A stretch of DNA of 64,000 nucleotides. Origin: JACVRX01 sp963831385. Lineage in GTDB: Bacteria > Actinomycetota > Actinomycetes > Jiangellales > Jiangellaceae. The stretch is from positions 62,001 through 126,000 of the forward strand of contig CAWHPW010000013.1 of the NCBI GenBank assembly GCA_963831385.1. Reading direction: 5' to 3'. The notes below the pieces were generated by a model. The model saw nothing but the letters and a program-made list of their open reading frames with translations. It had not been told where the DNA came from and searched no databases. A program made the position numbers and the translations under genes. Positions 40,072 through 47,828 of this stretch are shown here, piece after piece; positions within the stretch are counted from its first letter, which is position 1, and the number at the start of each line of letters is the position of its first letter.

Positions 40072-40662
40072 TCAGCGTGCGAGGAGTGCATCGACTCGCG
40101 CTGCCTGGTCATCATCCACGGCAGAAATCAGCGCATCGCGGGCTTCGCGCAGGTACTGGTCGGAGCGCTCGGCGCCCTCGGCCGTCGTCGTGGCTCCGGC
40201 CGCTCCCGCCAGCAGGCGCTCGGTACGGTCGTCGAGGTAGCGCAGGTAGGCCGTCCGAGCCCGCTCGAGGTCGTCGTGCCAGGACCAGAAGGCCAGCGCC
40301 TCCATCGTGCCGCGGGCGGCCCCGACCGAGGCGGCCTCCTCCGCCGCCACGCCCTCGACGAGCTCGACCAGATCCTGCCGAACCGCCGGCGGAGTCTTCG
40401 TCAACACCAACGCCGGCGATGCATAGGTGACCGTCGCGACGACGGAATTCTCGGCATGCACGATCGCGGATTGACTTGTTTCGGCGGCCGCCAACAGTCG
40501 ATCAGCTTCCTGACGCTGTTGGCGCATGTCCCATCCGGTTGCCAGCAGCGCGACGGTGATCAGCCCCGCGAGCAGAATTCCGGGCCAGCGCCGGGCCCGG
40601 CGCTGGGGCCCGAACGCCAGCTCCTCGTCATGCGGGCTTTGGCCATCGACCAGCATGCCCAC
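40072..40662 (-). CDS. Single-helix membrane protein, helical
   Basis: A 196-residue protein from GTG 40662 (or ATG 40656). A cytoplasmic basic segment (GPQRRARRW) precedes one membrane helix (~28-44, ILLAGLITVALLATGW). A largely helical ~150-residue extracytoplasmic domain follows (RQEADRLLAAAETSQSAIVH, LERARTAYLRYLDD). The topology resembles sensor-kinase input helices without a kinase. It is 15 bp after the propeller gene and thus in its operon. Family not recognised. Confidence 0.7.
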   Translation of the reverse strand: MGMLVDGQSPHDEELAFGPQRRARRWPGILLAGLITVALLATGWDMRQQRQEADRLLAAAETSQSAIVHAENSVVATVTYASPALVLTKTPPAVRQDLVELVEGVAAEEAASVGAARGTMEALAFWSWHDDLERARTAYLRYLDDRTERLLAGAAGATTTAEGAERSDQYLREARDALISAVDDDQAARVDALLAR

Positions 40663-40677
40663 ACCGCCGCGCTGGCC

Positions 40678-41688
40678 TCAGCGGACGACCGACGGGGAAG
40701 ACGCTCCCGGAATCAGGATCTCGGGTTCTCCGCCGTCTGCGGGGACGACCCACACGTCCGCGGTGGCTGATCCGGCCCGGGGAAGCGCATAGAGCAGCGA
40801 CGTGTCGTCGAGCCACTCCACCTGGTCGTCAACGCTGCGCGTCTCGGCGACAGCGTGCTCCTGGCCCGAGGCCAGGTCGAGAACGTGCAGTCGCCAGGTG
40901 CCGCCGTCAGCCCGTTTCTTGTAGGCGACTCGACTGCCGTCCGGAGACAGTGAAGGGCACTCGGCGTTCGCGCGTATCGATGTGAGCACGCGTTCGGACA
41001 GGTCACCCTCGACCAGCCAAGTGGAGCCTCCGGTCGCGACGGTGGCGAAGAACGTGTCGCCTGCCGCGAAGGTCACGCCCCAGATGTTGCGGTCGACAGC
41101 GGTCGTCTCCTGCCCGTCGAGGATCGTGACGAAGTCCTCGAGGTTGACCGACTCTGCAGTGGCCAGGTCGTGGACGCGCGTCTCGGTGGAGAAACCAGCC
41201 TGGTTGTAGGAATGACCGCTGACGAAAGTCGTCGTGGCGGCGGTGCGACCGTCGTCGGTGATCCTGGTACGGCTGCCGCCGCCGGTGATGGGAAGCTGCT
41301 TCACCGGCTGTAGATCCGGTCCCAGGACGTTTGCCGCGTACGTCGTCAAGACGCCCCGGTCCGCGCTCAGGCATACGCCGACATCGCCGTTGGACGTCAC
41401 CCGCTCGCACGACGTGTCCGTGAGCACCCGAGCTCCACCAGGATCATCGAGCGGCGCAGCCGCGACCTTTCCATTCGACTCGTCGATGCGGGTGCTGATG
41501 AAGACGACGTGCGGCTGCGCGAGCACGTCGGACAGATCGGTGCGTACGTCTTCGGCAGGCGTGGTCCGCGCCTCGGCCTGCTGCCGGACTGCGTTGAGCA
41601 CGTAGATGGCTCCCACGGCGAGGACCACCACGGCGACGAACGCGAAGGCGAGCCATCGCAGCCGCGTCGTTCCTGCCATCCCTCTCAC
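40678..41688 (-). CDS. Membrane-anchored TolB-like beta-propeller protein
   Basis: A 336-residue protein with an N-terminal anchor helix (~13-32, AFAFVAVVVLAVGAIYVL). The exported domain contains TolB/PD40-type blades (ECPSLSPDGSRVAYKKR, TWRLHVLDLASGQE, DVWVVPADGGEP). GTG 41688 overlaps the MFS stop (GTGA), while ATG 41679 is an alternative. Propellers of this type usually bind protein partners or the cell wall. It is co-transcribed with the MFS gene upstream and the single-helix protein downstream. Confidence 0.78.
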   Translation of the reverse strand: MRGMAGTTRLRWLAFAFVAVVVLAVGAIYVLNAVRQQAEARTTPAEDVRTDLSDVLAQPHVVFISTRIDESNGKVAAAPLDDPGGARVLTDTSCERVTSNGDVGVCLSADRGVLTTYAANVLGPDLQPVKQLPITGGGSRTRITDDGRTAATTTFVSGHSYNQAGFSTETRVHDLATAESVNLEDFVTILDGQETTAVDRNIWGVTFAAGDTFFATVATGGSTWLVEGDLSERVLTSIRANAECPSLSPDGSRVAYKKRADGGTWRLHVLDLASGQEHAVAETRSVDDQVEWLDDTSLLYALPRAGSATADVWVVPADGGEPEILIPGASSPSVVR

Positions 41689-42929
41689 GAGCCCGTACCG
41701 CCGCTCGTGACAGTCCCATGCAGCAGCCGGGTCGCGATCGGAACCGCGACGAGCAGCGCGGCGAGAAACGCCGCCAGCGCCGCATTCACCCCCGTCACGG
41801 TCCAGATGGCTCCGAAGGCCAGGGCGGAGATTAGCCGGCCCCCGGCGACGACGGTCTGGACGGCGGCGAGACCCGAAGCGCGTACCTGCGCTGGCGCGAG
41901 GCCGGACACGATCGCCGCCAGTACGCTGTCGGTCGCGGCGTAGTAGGCACCGAGGAGCGAGATCGTTGCCACCACGCTCACCATGCCCGGAACCGGGAGC
42001 AGTGCCAGTAGGTAGGCACCCGCGAGAAGCAAGTGACCGCCGATAAATACCCGGACGCGGCCGATTCGGTCGGCCAGCCGGCCGATGGGAATCGCCAGGC
42101 TCATGTACACGACCGCGGTCCCCACGAAGAGCAGCGGAAAGACTGCTGCCGGAAGCCCCTCGCGGTCCTGCAGGGCGAGATAGAGGAATCCGTCGCTGAC
42201 GGATACCAGGGACAGCAGACCAGCGGTCAGCAGCACGCTACGGATGCCCGGCTGTCGCAGCAGCCGAGCGACGTCCACGCCGCGCGGTCGTCTCTCCGCG
42301 ACGGTGTACTGGGGCTGGTCCCGTACCAACAAAGCGATGACTGCCACTCCGAGGACGGCGAAACAGAAGCTGACGACGAACACGGCGTCGAAGTTGCCGG
42401 GCAACAGTGCGAGCAGCGCGAAGGCAAGTAGCGGCCCGATCATCGCGCCGGACGTGTCGAGCGCCCGGTGAACTCCGAACGCGTAACCCAACGAGCCGGC
42501 TGGCGACGCTCCGGCGATGAGAGCGTCCCGCGGAGCCGTTCGGATCCCCTTGCCGGTTCGGTCGACGGCCACCGCGGCGCTGAGTGAGAACAGGGACCCG
42601 ACTGGGAGCAATGCGAGCTTCGACACTGCCGACAGGACATAACCAGTGGTCGCGACTGCCTTGGGACGACGGGTTCGGTCGGCCACGTATCCGCCGGCAA
42701 GCCGGGTCACGGCACTGATGCCCTGATACAGCCCGTCAATGACGCCGAATGCCAGTGGCGAAAGCCCCAGCCCCACGGTGACGAACAACGGGAGAATAGC
42801 GGCCACCATCTCCGAGGAGATGTCCGTGAACATGCTCGTGATGCCGAGCAGCACGACTGGCGCCGCGACCCTCGCCCGCCGTCCCTTTGACGGAGCAAGG
42901 CGTGGGCGGTCTCGAAGCGTGACATACAT
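41685..42929 (-). CDS. MFS transporter
   Basis: A 414-residue major facilitator with ~12 hydrophobic segments. The loop 2-3 motif is GGYVADRTRRPKAVA, and AVDRTGKGIRTAPRDALIAG is a conserved block of a prokaryotic MFS subgroup of unknown substrate. ATG 42929 (MYVTLRDRPRLAP) follows GGAGGG; a longer start at 42965 adds a poorly supported 12 residues. It is first in an operon with a propeller and a single-helix membrane protein, so it may be regulated by or assembled with them. Confidence 0.88.
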   Translation of the reverse strand: MYVTLRDRPRLAPSKGRRARVAAPVVLLGITSMFTDISSEMVAAILPLFVTVGLGLSPLAFGVIDGLYQGISAVTRLAGGYVADRTRRPKAVATTGYVLSAVSKLALLPVGSLFSLSAAVAVDRTGKGIRTAPRDALIAGASPAGSLGYAFGVHRALDTSGAMIGPLLAFALLALLPGNFDAVFVVSFCFAVLGVAVIALLVRDQPQYTVAERRPRGVDVARLLRQPGIRSVLLTAGLLSLVSVSDGFLYLALQDREGLPAAVFPLLFVGTAVVYMSLAIPIGRLADRIGRVRVFIGGHLLLAGAYLLALLPVPGMVSVVATISLLGAYYAATDSVLAAIVSGLAPAQVRASGLAAVQTVVAGGRLISALAFGAIWTVTGVNAALAAFLAALLVAVPIATRLLHGTVTSGGTGS

Positions 42930-43193
42930 CGCCTGAGTCCTGCCCTCCGCCACCGCGGCGCGCACCCATCACCGTGGGCGCAGCGGAGCCCCCCGGGCCC
43001 TGGTCCGATGGTATCCGCCCGCATCAGCCGGCGTGAGGCAACCGCTTCAGCTGACTGGCCAGACGATCACTACCGAGCTCATCCGCTACCGGCTCGGCGG
43101 CACGGGCATCAACTGCCTAGCTCTTCGGATTCGCCTGCCGTGCGCTGCCGAATGGACGCGGCGTCCGATCTCGTGGCTGAGTCGGCGGCACTG

Positions 43194-43637
43194 TCAACCA
43201 CTGGCAGAGGTCGTGGCCAGGTACCCTTCGGTCACCTCGTCCTTGTGTGCCGCAAACGCACCAAGAACCTCCTCTTTCTCTCGCTCCGGCACGTTGAAGG
43301 AGTCCAAGGTGCGGGCAAGCTCGGCCGCAACCTCATCGAACTCGGCAGGAGAGATCCTGAGGTCGCGGTGGGCCTCTTCCAAGCCGAGGACAGTGCTCCC
43401 GGGCCTGGTCGCCGAGAACTGGAAAGGCCCGCCGGCCACATTGCAGACCCAGAGGGTCCGCATGAATTTCAAACCCGGCAGTCTGCCCAGATTGTTGGTG
43501 TGCCATTCTCGAAGTGCCGCGTTCTCCGATTGCTGACCCACGATGGGATTCTGCACGACGGCATCGCTGAATTGGTTCACTACTGCCGCGATCGCAAATA
43601 CGCCACCAAGTCGTTCATACAAGCTTGCGTCCGTCAT
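43194..43637 (-). CDS. Truncated haemoglobin, group 1-like
   Basis: A 147-residue globin: MTDASLYERLGGVFAIAAVVNQF gives helices A/B, and LGLEEAHRDLRISPAEF carries proximal His90. The CD/E region is unusual (KFMRTLWVCNVAGGPFQFSA), lacking a clear distal Tyr pair at the standard place. Such globins bind O2 or NO and detoxify NO or sense oxygen. ATG 43637 was chosen because homology starts there. It is divergent from a Cys-rich regulator and has a strong promoter overlapped by two operator copies. Confidence 0.85.
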   Translation of the reverse strand: MTDASLYERLGGVFAIAAVVNQFSDAVVQNPIVGQQSENAALREWHTNNLGRLPGLKFMRTLWVCNVAGGPFQFSATRPGSTVLGLEEAHRDLRISPAEFDEVAAELARTLDSFNVPEREKEEVLGAFAAHKDEVTEGYLATTSASG

Positions 43638-43758
43638 TGTTCGGCCACCTCCATAGCAGTGCCCACGGCACCGGCGATCGATTTCTCCTGAATGCATCGG
43701 TGCCGCTACCCGGAGACTGGACACCGTTTCGGCAAGGGACTCGCGGTGGTCAGATCTC

Positions 43759-43832
43759 TATCATCAGTATTGACTAGTGATACACCGCACGGGTAGAGCT
43801 GTCAACTGTATCGCTAGCATCGTCAGGTGATA
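43759..43832. promoter_or_regulatory. Two TATCR-N14-TGATA operators between globin and regulator
   Basis: TATCA-N14-TGATA (43759-43782) and TATCG-N14-TGATA (43809-43832) lie exactly 50 bp centre to centre. The first overlaps the globin -10 element and a rightward TTGACT (43770-43775). The second lies just upstream of the globin -35 and just before the regulator's start. The regulator probably binds both and controls both genes. Confidence 0.7.
43777..43805 (-). promoter_or_regulatory. Globin promoter
   Basis: On the minus strand: TTGACA (complement of 43800-43805), 17 bp, TATCAC (complement of 43777-43782). A perfect -35 with optimal spacing. It gives a leader of ~130 nt before the globin ATG. 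The -10 is inside operator 1. Confidence 0.65.
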
Positions 43833-43843
43833 GATTGCTGATC

Positions 43844-44527
43844 ATGATCGAGCGCCGGGACCAGGACATGGTCGCTCTCGGTCTGCTGGTCGATCCGGTC
43901 CGGCGTCGGCTATACGACTGGGTCGTTGCCCAGGGCCGCCCGGTGGGTCGAGAGGAGGCGGCCAAGGCCGTCAAGATCACCCGTGCGTTGGCCACGTTTC
44001 ATCTCGATCGGCTGGACGCGGGCGGGCTGCTGGCCGGTGGGTATCGCCGCCTCAGTGGCCGAGTCGGCCCGGGTGCCGGTCGTCCGGCGCGGGTGTACTG
44101 GCGCGCCGACCGGGAGTTCAGCGTCTCCTTGCCGGAGCGCCGTTACGGCCGTGTTGCACAGCTGTTTGCCTCGGCGCTGGAGCGGCTCGGCGAGGAGCCC
44201 GTACCGGTCCCGCTCCGGGAAGCAGCGCGCGAGCTGGGCGAGCAGCTGGGCACGACAACGCGGCGAGGAGCGCCCGTCACGCGACTGACTGCCGCGCTGA
44301 AGGCGAGCGGCTACGAACCTGTGAAAGACAAGACTGGAGCAATCCACCTCCACAACTGCCCATTCGATGCTCTAGCCGACCTACATCGACCGTTGGTGTG
44401 CGGTACCAACCTGGCAATAGCCGAGGGAATGGTCCGCGGTTCTGGAGCAACGACTGTCCAGCCGGTCCTCGACTTCCACCCGGGCCGCTGTTGCGTCGTA
44501 TTCGTGCCTCAGGCCGACACGCCGTAG
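43844..44527 (+). CDS. Winged-helix regulator with C-terminal Cys cluster (Fe-S/metal sensor)
   Basis: A 227-residue SufR-like regulator. The winged helix is at ~1-75 (LVDPVRRRLYDWVVAQG, RALATFHLDRLDAGGLLAGG). The middle domain carries PGAGRPARVYWRA. The C terminus has HNCPFDALADLHRPLVC and later HPGRCCVVF: cysteines spaced like the Fe-S ligands of SufR-type proteins. An iron-sulphur or NO-responsive regulator fits its divergent globin neighbour. ATG 43844 was chosen over an in-frame TTG nine bases upstream. Its 3' end overlaps the converging protease gene by 19 bp. Confidence 0.85.
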   Translation: MIERRDQDMVALGLLVDPVRRRLYDWVVAQGRPVGREEAAKAVKITRALATFHLDRLDAGGLLAGGYRRLSGRVGPGAGRPARVYWRADREFSVSLPERRYGRVAQLFASALERLGEEPVPVPLREAARELGEQLGTTTRRGAPVTRLTAALKASGYEPVKDKTGAIHLHNCPFDALADLHRPLVCGTNLAIAEGMVRGSGATTVQPVLDFHPGRCCVVFVPQADTP

Positions 44528-45357
44528 GCCTCGGTGAATGCCTTGCCGGCGTACGCGTTCGACGCGTAGGCGTAGCCGCCGTCACCCCAATCAGTGCCCC
44601 AGCTGTTCCGGACGATGAATCCGGTCGACGTGTATCCCACCAGCGCGACGGCGTGCCCCCCGCGCGTGGTGGACGGCTTGTAGGTAGCCAGCTTGCCCTT
44701 GTTGGCGGTGGCGGCGTACCACGTCGCGTCCACATCGAGCCGAGTCACGATCGGGCCGTTTCGTGCCAGCCACGAGCGCCAATCGTCGAGAGAGCGGCCG
44801 AGGTTGAAATACGAGGCGATCTTGAGCTGGGTCGCGACGGCGTAGAACGTGGCTTCCTCACCGCGATAGAGCCGGCCACTCTTGAATGGCAGCTCCTTGT
44901 CCCGGACGGCGCCCCATTTACGGGCCACCTCGAGCGCGCTCTTGATCGAGGTGCCGGCCGAGTCGATGAACGACGTCGGCTGGCGGTCGAACTGGTCGGT
45001 CTCTTTCGCCGCCATCCATTGGAAGCGGGTGGACAGGACGTCGGATTTCGCGATCCGTCCCGCCTGGACGAGGTGCCAGCGCAACACCGAGTCTGCGGTG
45101 GCCCAGCCCACGCACGAACCTGTGGCGCCCTGGTCGCCCACCTTCCACCAGGTGTCGTCGCGGAGGTCCTTCGACGACGGAACGGCGGCGCTGGCCAGGA
45201 CACCGGCCTCTTCGGCGTTGTGGTACTTCCAGTCGCTCTCGGGATCCGGCGAGGGGACGCAGTTGAGGATCCGACGGGTGTCGTCGTCCGTACTTGCCGA
45301 CTTCGCCGACCTGGCCGACTCGGCGGAAGACCGCCGTCGGCTACTCTTCTTGGCCAT
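44509..45357 (-). CDS. Papain-family (C1) cysteine peptidase
   Basis: A 282-residue peptidase. The active-site Cys82 is in GDQGATGSCVGWATADS, His235 in TTRGGHAVALVGY, and Asn251 in VRNSWGTDWGDGGY, so the triad and oxyanion Gln are present. The N-terminal 30 residues are basic and Ser-rich without a hydrophobic core, so no Sec signal was seen. The ATG (complement of 45355-45357) follows GGGGGA; a longer upstream reading was rejected as non-coding-like. It is divergent from a chagasin-like inhibitor, a natural protease/inhibitor pair. Confidence 0.9.
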   Translation of the reverse strand: MAKKSSRRRSSAESARSAKSASTDDDTRRILNCVPSPDPESDWKYHNAEEAGVLASAAVPSSKDLRDDTWWKVGDQGATGSCVGWATADSVLRWHLVQAGRIAKSDVLSTRFQWMAAKETDQFDRQPTSFIDSAGTSIKSALEVARKWGAVRDKELPFKSGRLYRGEEATFYAVATQLKIASYFNLGRSLDDWRSWLARNGPIVTRLDVDATWYAATANKGKLATYKPSTTRGGHAVALVGYTSTGFIVRNSWGTDWGDGGYAYASNAYAGKAFTEAYGVSA

Positions 45358-45500
45358 CGCGTTCCCCCGAATGTTCCCGGCGACCAAGATCGGTCGCTCG
45401 CGTTGAAAGTAGGCGGGTCTGACTGAGCCGTCAACGTCGGACAATCGATGATCCCTCGCCCCGGCGATCAGCCGACGTCGTCGAGGGTGACGAGTTCGAC

Positions 45501-45770
45501 GTGACGCTGGCCGACTTGCCCGGCGCGGGATACGTCTGGACGGCCGAGGAGATCCCGGCCGGCCTGGAGCTGGTCGAGACGACGGCGTCGGCGCCGGAAC
45601 CTGACCTCGTCGGAGCACCGACTGAACAGATGATGCGCTTTCGGGCGGACCGAGCGGGGGAGTACGTCCTCGTGTTCACTTTCGCGCGCCCCTGGGAGAA
45701 TTCTCCGGCCGAGAAGCGAACCGTTCGCGTGCGCGTTCGTCCACAGGAACCGGAGAAGGAGCCGCGATGA
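45501..45770 (+). CDS. Chagasin-like (I42) inhibitor of papain-type proteases
   Basis: About 90 residues in the same frame show the chagasin pattern: a LADLPGAGYVWTA loop at the N terminus and FTFARPWENS near the end, RPWE being the family's third inhibitory loop. Homology-like sequence (ADVVEGDEFDV) extends upstream to about 45471, but no ATG, GTG or TTG exists in that frame after the stop at 45420. The real start may thus be at GTG 45501, at CTG 45423, or at ATG 45448 with a one-base error between. No signal peptide, matching the signal-less protease next door. It ends with ATGA overlapping the next gene. Confidence 0.78.
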   Translation: MTLADLPGAGYVWTAEEIPAGLELVETTASAPEPDLVGAPTEQMMRFRADRAGEYVLVFTFARPWENSPAEKRTVRVRVRPQEPEKEPR

Positions 45771-46216
45771 CCGACCCGAGTGTGCGGGACAGCCCGGTCG
45801 GTTGGGTGAACAGGCACATCCAGGCCTACGTGCAGTCCGGTGGCGAGAAGGGTCACGAGTGGCGGCCGGGGGTGCCGACTCTTCTGCTCACCACAACGGG
45901 ACGCCGCAGCGGGACGCGGCACCGCACTGCCCTGATCTACGGCCGAGCCGGCGCGGACTACGTCGTCGTCGCATCAACGGGTGGGAAGCCGAGGAACCCC
46001 GCGTGGTACCTCAACCTCAGCGCCGATCCGCGGGTGGAGGTGCAGGTGGGCGCGGAGAAGTTCGCAGCCGTCGCGCGTACGGCCGACGGTGCGGAACGGG
46101 CCCGGTTGTGGACCGCGATGAACGAGATCTGGCCGTCCTACGAGCACTACCAGGGGAAGACTGATCGGGAGATCCCGGTCGTCGTGCTGAGCCGCTCGGC
46201 ACCCGCGGACGCCTAG
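45767..46216 (+). CDS. Ddn-family deazaflavin (F420)-dependent nitroreductase
   Basis: A 149-residue split-beta-barrel protein. LLLTTTGRRSGTRHRTALIY and ASTGGKPRNPAWYLNLSADP are the F420-binding blocks of Ddn. AMNEIWPSYEHYQ covers the active-site lid. Members reduce quinones or nitro compounds with F420H2, so the host should make F420. It is translationally coupled (ATGA) to the inhibitor gene. Confidence 0.92.
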   Translation: MTDPSVRDSPVGWVNRHIQAYVQSGGEKGHEWRPGVPTLLLTTTGRRSGTRHRTALIYGRAGADYVVVASTGGKPRNPAWYLNLSADPRVEVQVGAEKFAAVARTADGAERARLWTAMNEIWPSYEHYQGKTDREIPVVVLSRSAPADA

Positions 46217-46225
46217 GGTCGCGAG

Positions 46226-46450
46226 ATGGCGCAGATCGTACTTCGGGTCCGGCTGACGACGGGTGACCACATCGACGTCGTCTATGAGGAGACAGAAACG
46301 GACAACGTCGACGTAGTCATCGAACACGCAATCTCGACGCTGGCCGACGACACCGGTGTGCTCCGCAGCAAGCACGGTGACCGGCTGCTAGCGCTGTACG
46401 GGCGGGGCGTCGCCGCCGTCGAGGTGGCGCCTCGGGGCGCAGTCCTGTGA
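46226..46450 (+). CDS. Small conserved protein
   Basis: A 74-residue alpha/beta protein 9 bp after the Ddn stop, so in the same operon. It has strands at MAQIVLRVRLTTGDHIDVVYE and VAAVEVAPRGAVL around a helix. No family known to me and no catalytic motif. The regular fold pattern and tight spacing support it. Confidence 0.65.
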   Translation: MAQIVLRVRLTTGDHIDVVYEETETDNVDVVIEHAISTLADDTGVLRSKHGDRLLALYGRGVAAVEVAPRGAVL

Positions 46451-46477
46451 TCGTTCCTCGAGCGCCTGAGGCGCGGC

Positions 46478-46711
46478 TCAGCGAAGCTGTCCGCCGAACA
46501 GCGCAGCCTCCTCGATGAAAGGTTCCTGCTCGCCGAACAGTGGGAGGTCCGATTGTTCGCCGCCACCGCCGTTGTCGTCGCCATCGACGCCGGGTAAGAG
46601 CACGGTTTCGTCGTCGATGTCCCCGGCGTCTTCTGATCCGTACGCGCTGGCGGCACCGCCCAGCGCAAGAACGGCTGCCACCGGAACCGACAGCCACGTT
46701 CGGGTCTTCAT
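46478..46711 (-). CDS. Small secreted acidic protein
   Basis: A 77-residue product with a signal peptide (MKTRTWLSVPVAAVLALGGAASAYG, cut probably after ASA). The mature part is short, acidic and Gly/Asp-rich (DGDDNGGGG). The ATG (complement of 46709-46711) follows GGAAGGAG. Function unknown; the composition suggests a disordered exported peptide. Confidence 0.6.
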   Translation of the reverse strand: MKTRTWLSVPVAAVLALGGAASAYGSEDAGDIDDETVLLPGVDGDDNGGGGEQSDLPLFGEQEPFIEEAALFGGQLR

Positions 46712-46856
46712 CGTCTGACTCCTTCCAGGAGGTCGTCGCAAGCACCTGCCACCTGTGACAGAGACCCCGCGACTGTGGGTACGGAGGAACCGGAAGCGAC
46801 GTTCACAGCGGCCGCACGCCAATCGCGGCGTCAAGGGCGCAAGCTCTGGGTAGGCA

Positions 46857-47828
46857 GTGTGCGTGACCCTCATCGGCTTTCATGCCTCACATGAACAGGT
46901 TCATCCGGCTCGGCTGTTGGAGGCAGTGGTGGCCGCCGAGCAGGCTGGCTTCGCTGCCGCAATGAGCTCGGACCACTTCTCGCCGTGGAGCATCAGGCAG
47001 GGACAGTCGGGGTTTGCGTGGTCCTGGCTCGGCGCGGCGCTGGCTCGAACCGGACTGCCGTTCGGTGTCGTCAATGCGCCCGGCCAGCGCTACCACCCGG
47101 CGATCGTCGCCCAGGCGATCGCCACGCTCGCGGCGATGTTTCCCGGCCGCTTCTGGGTGGCGCTGGGGACCGGGGAGGCCTCGAACGAGCACATCACCGG
47201 CGCCGGCTGGCCGCGTAAGGAGACCAGGACACGGCGGCTGCGCGAATGCGTCGACGTCATTCGGGCACTGCTCGCCGGCGATGAGGTGAGTCACGACGGG
47301 CTCGTGACCGTCGATCGGGCTCGCCTCTGGACCCTTCCCGACCAACCGCCGTTGCTCCTCGGAGCGGCGGTCAGCGTCGAAACCGCTCGCTCAACCGCTG
47401 ACTGGGCGGATGGCTTGATCACCGTCGCGCAATCGCACGATCACCTCCGCAGGATGATCGACGCCTACCGCGAGGCCGGCGGCCGCGGGGAGATCTCCCT
47501 CCAAGTCCACCTCAGCTACGCGGGCGCCGAGGACGAGGCGCTGCGGATAGCGCACGAGCAATGGCGGACCAACGTGTTCGGCCCGCCGGTCACATGGGAC
47601 GTCGAACGGGCGGAGATCCTCGACGCGGTCAGCGAGTATGTCCCGCCGGAAGCAATGCGCGAACATGTCCTGATCTCCAGCGACCTCGGTCAGCACGCCA
47701 AGTGGCTGCACGACCTTGCCGACCTGGGGTTCGACGCGGTGTACCTGCACCACGTCGGCAAGGAACAGCGCGAGTTCATCGACGCTTTCGGTGACCAGGT
47801 GCTGCCACAACTGGGGACATCGGCATGA
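46857..47828 (+). CDS. LLM-class flavin-dependent oxidoreductase, TIGR03885-like
   Basis: A 323-residue luciferase-like (beta/alpha)8 protein. GFHASHEQVHPARLLEAVVAAEQAGF and AMSSDHFSPW are family blocks; FWVALGTGEASNEHITG and LGAAVSVETARSTADWADG complete it. This subgroup is commonly encoded beside a GH13 enzyme, as here (ATGA overlap). GTG 46857 or GTG 46863 is the start; the latter gives MTLIGFH. Substrate unknown. Confidence 0.88.
   Translation: MCVTLIGFHASHEQVHPARLLEAVVAAEQAGFAAAMSSDHFSPWSIRQGQSGFAWSWLGAALARTGLPFGVVNAPGQRYHPAIVAQAIATLAAMFPGRFWVALGTGEASNEHITGAGWPRKETRTRRLRECVDVIRALLAGDEVSHDGLVTVDRARLWTLPDQPPLLLGAAVSVETARSTADWADGLITVAQSHDHLRRMIDAYREAGGRGEISLQVHLSYAGAEDEALRIAHEQWRTNVFGPPVTWDVERAEILDAVSEYVPPEAMREHVLISSDLGQHAKWLHDLADLGFDAVYLHHVGKEQREFIDAFGDQVLPQLGTSA

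Noticed and set aside
38029..40770. Open frame of 913 codons on the plus strand
   Set aside because: It is antisense to the C25-like peptidase and the membrane-protein genes. Its product is Arg/Gly/Pro-rich with no domain, typical of a shadow frame in 70 % GC DNA.
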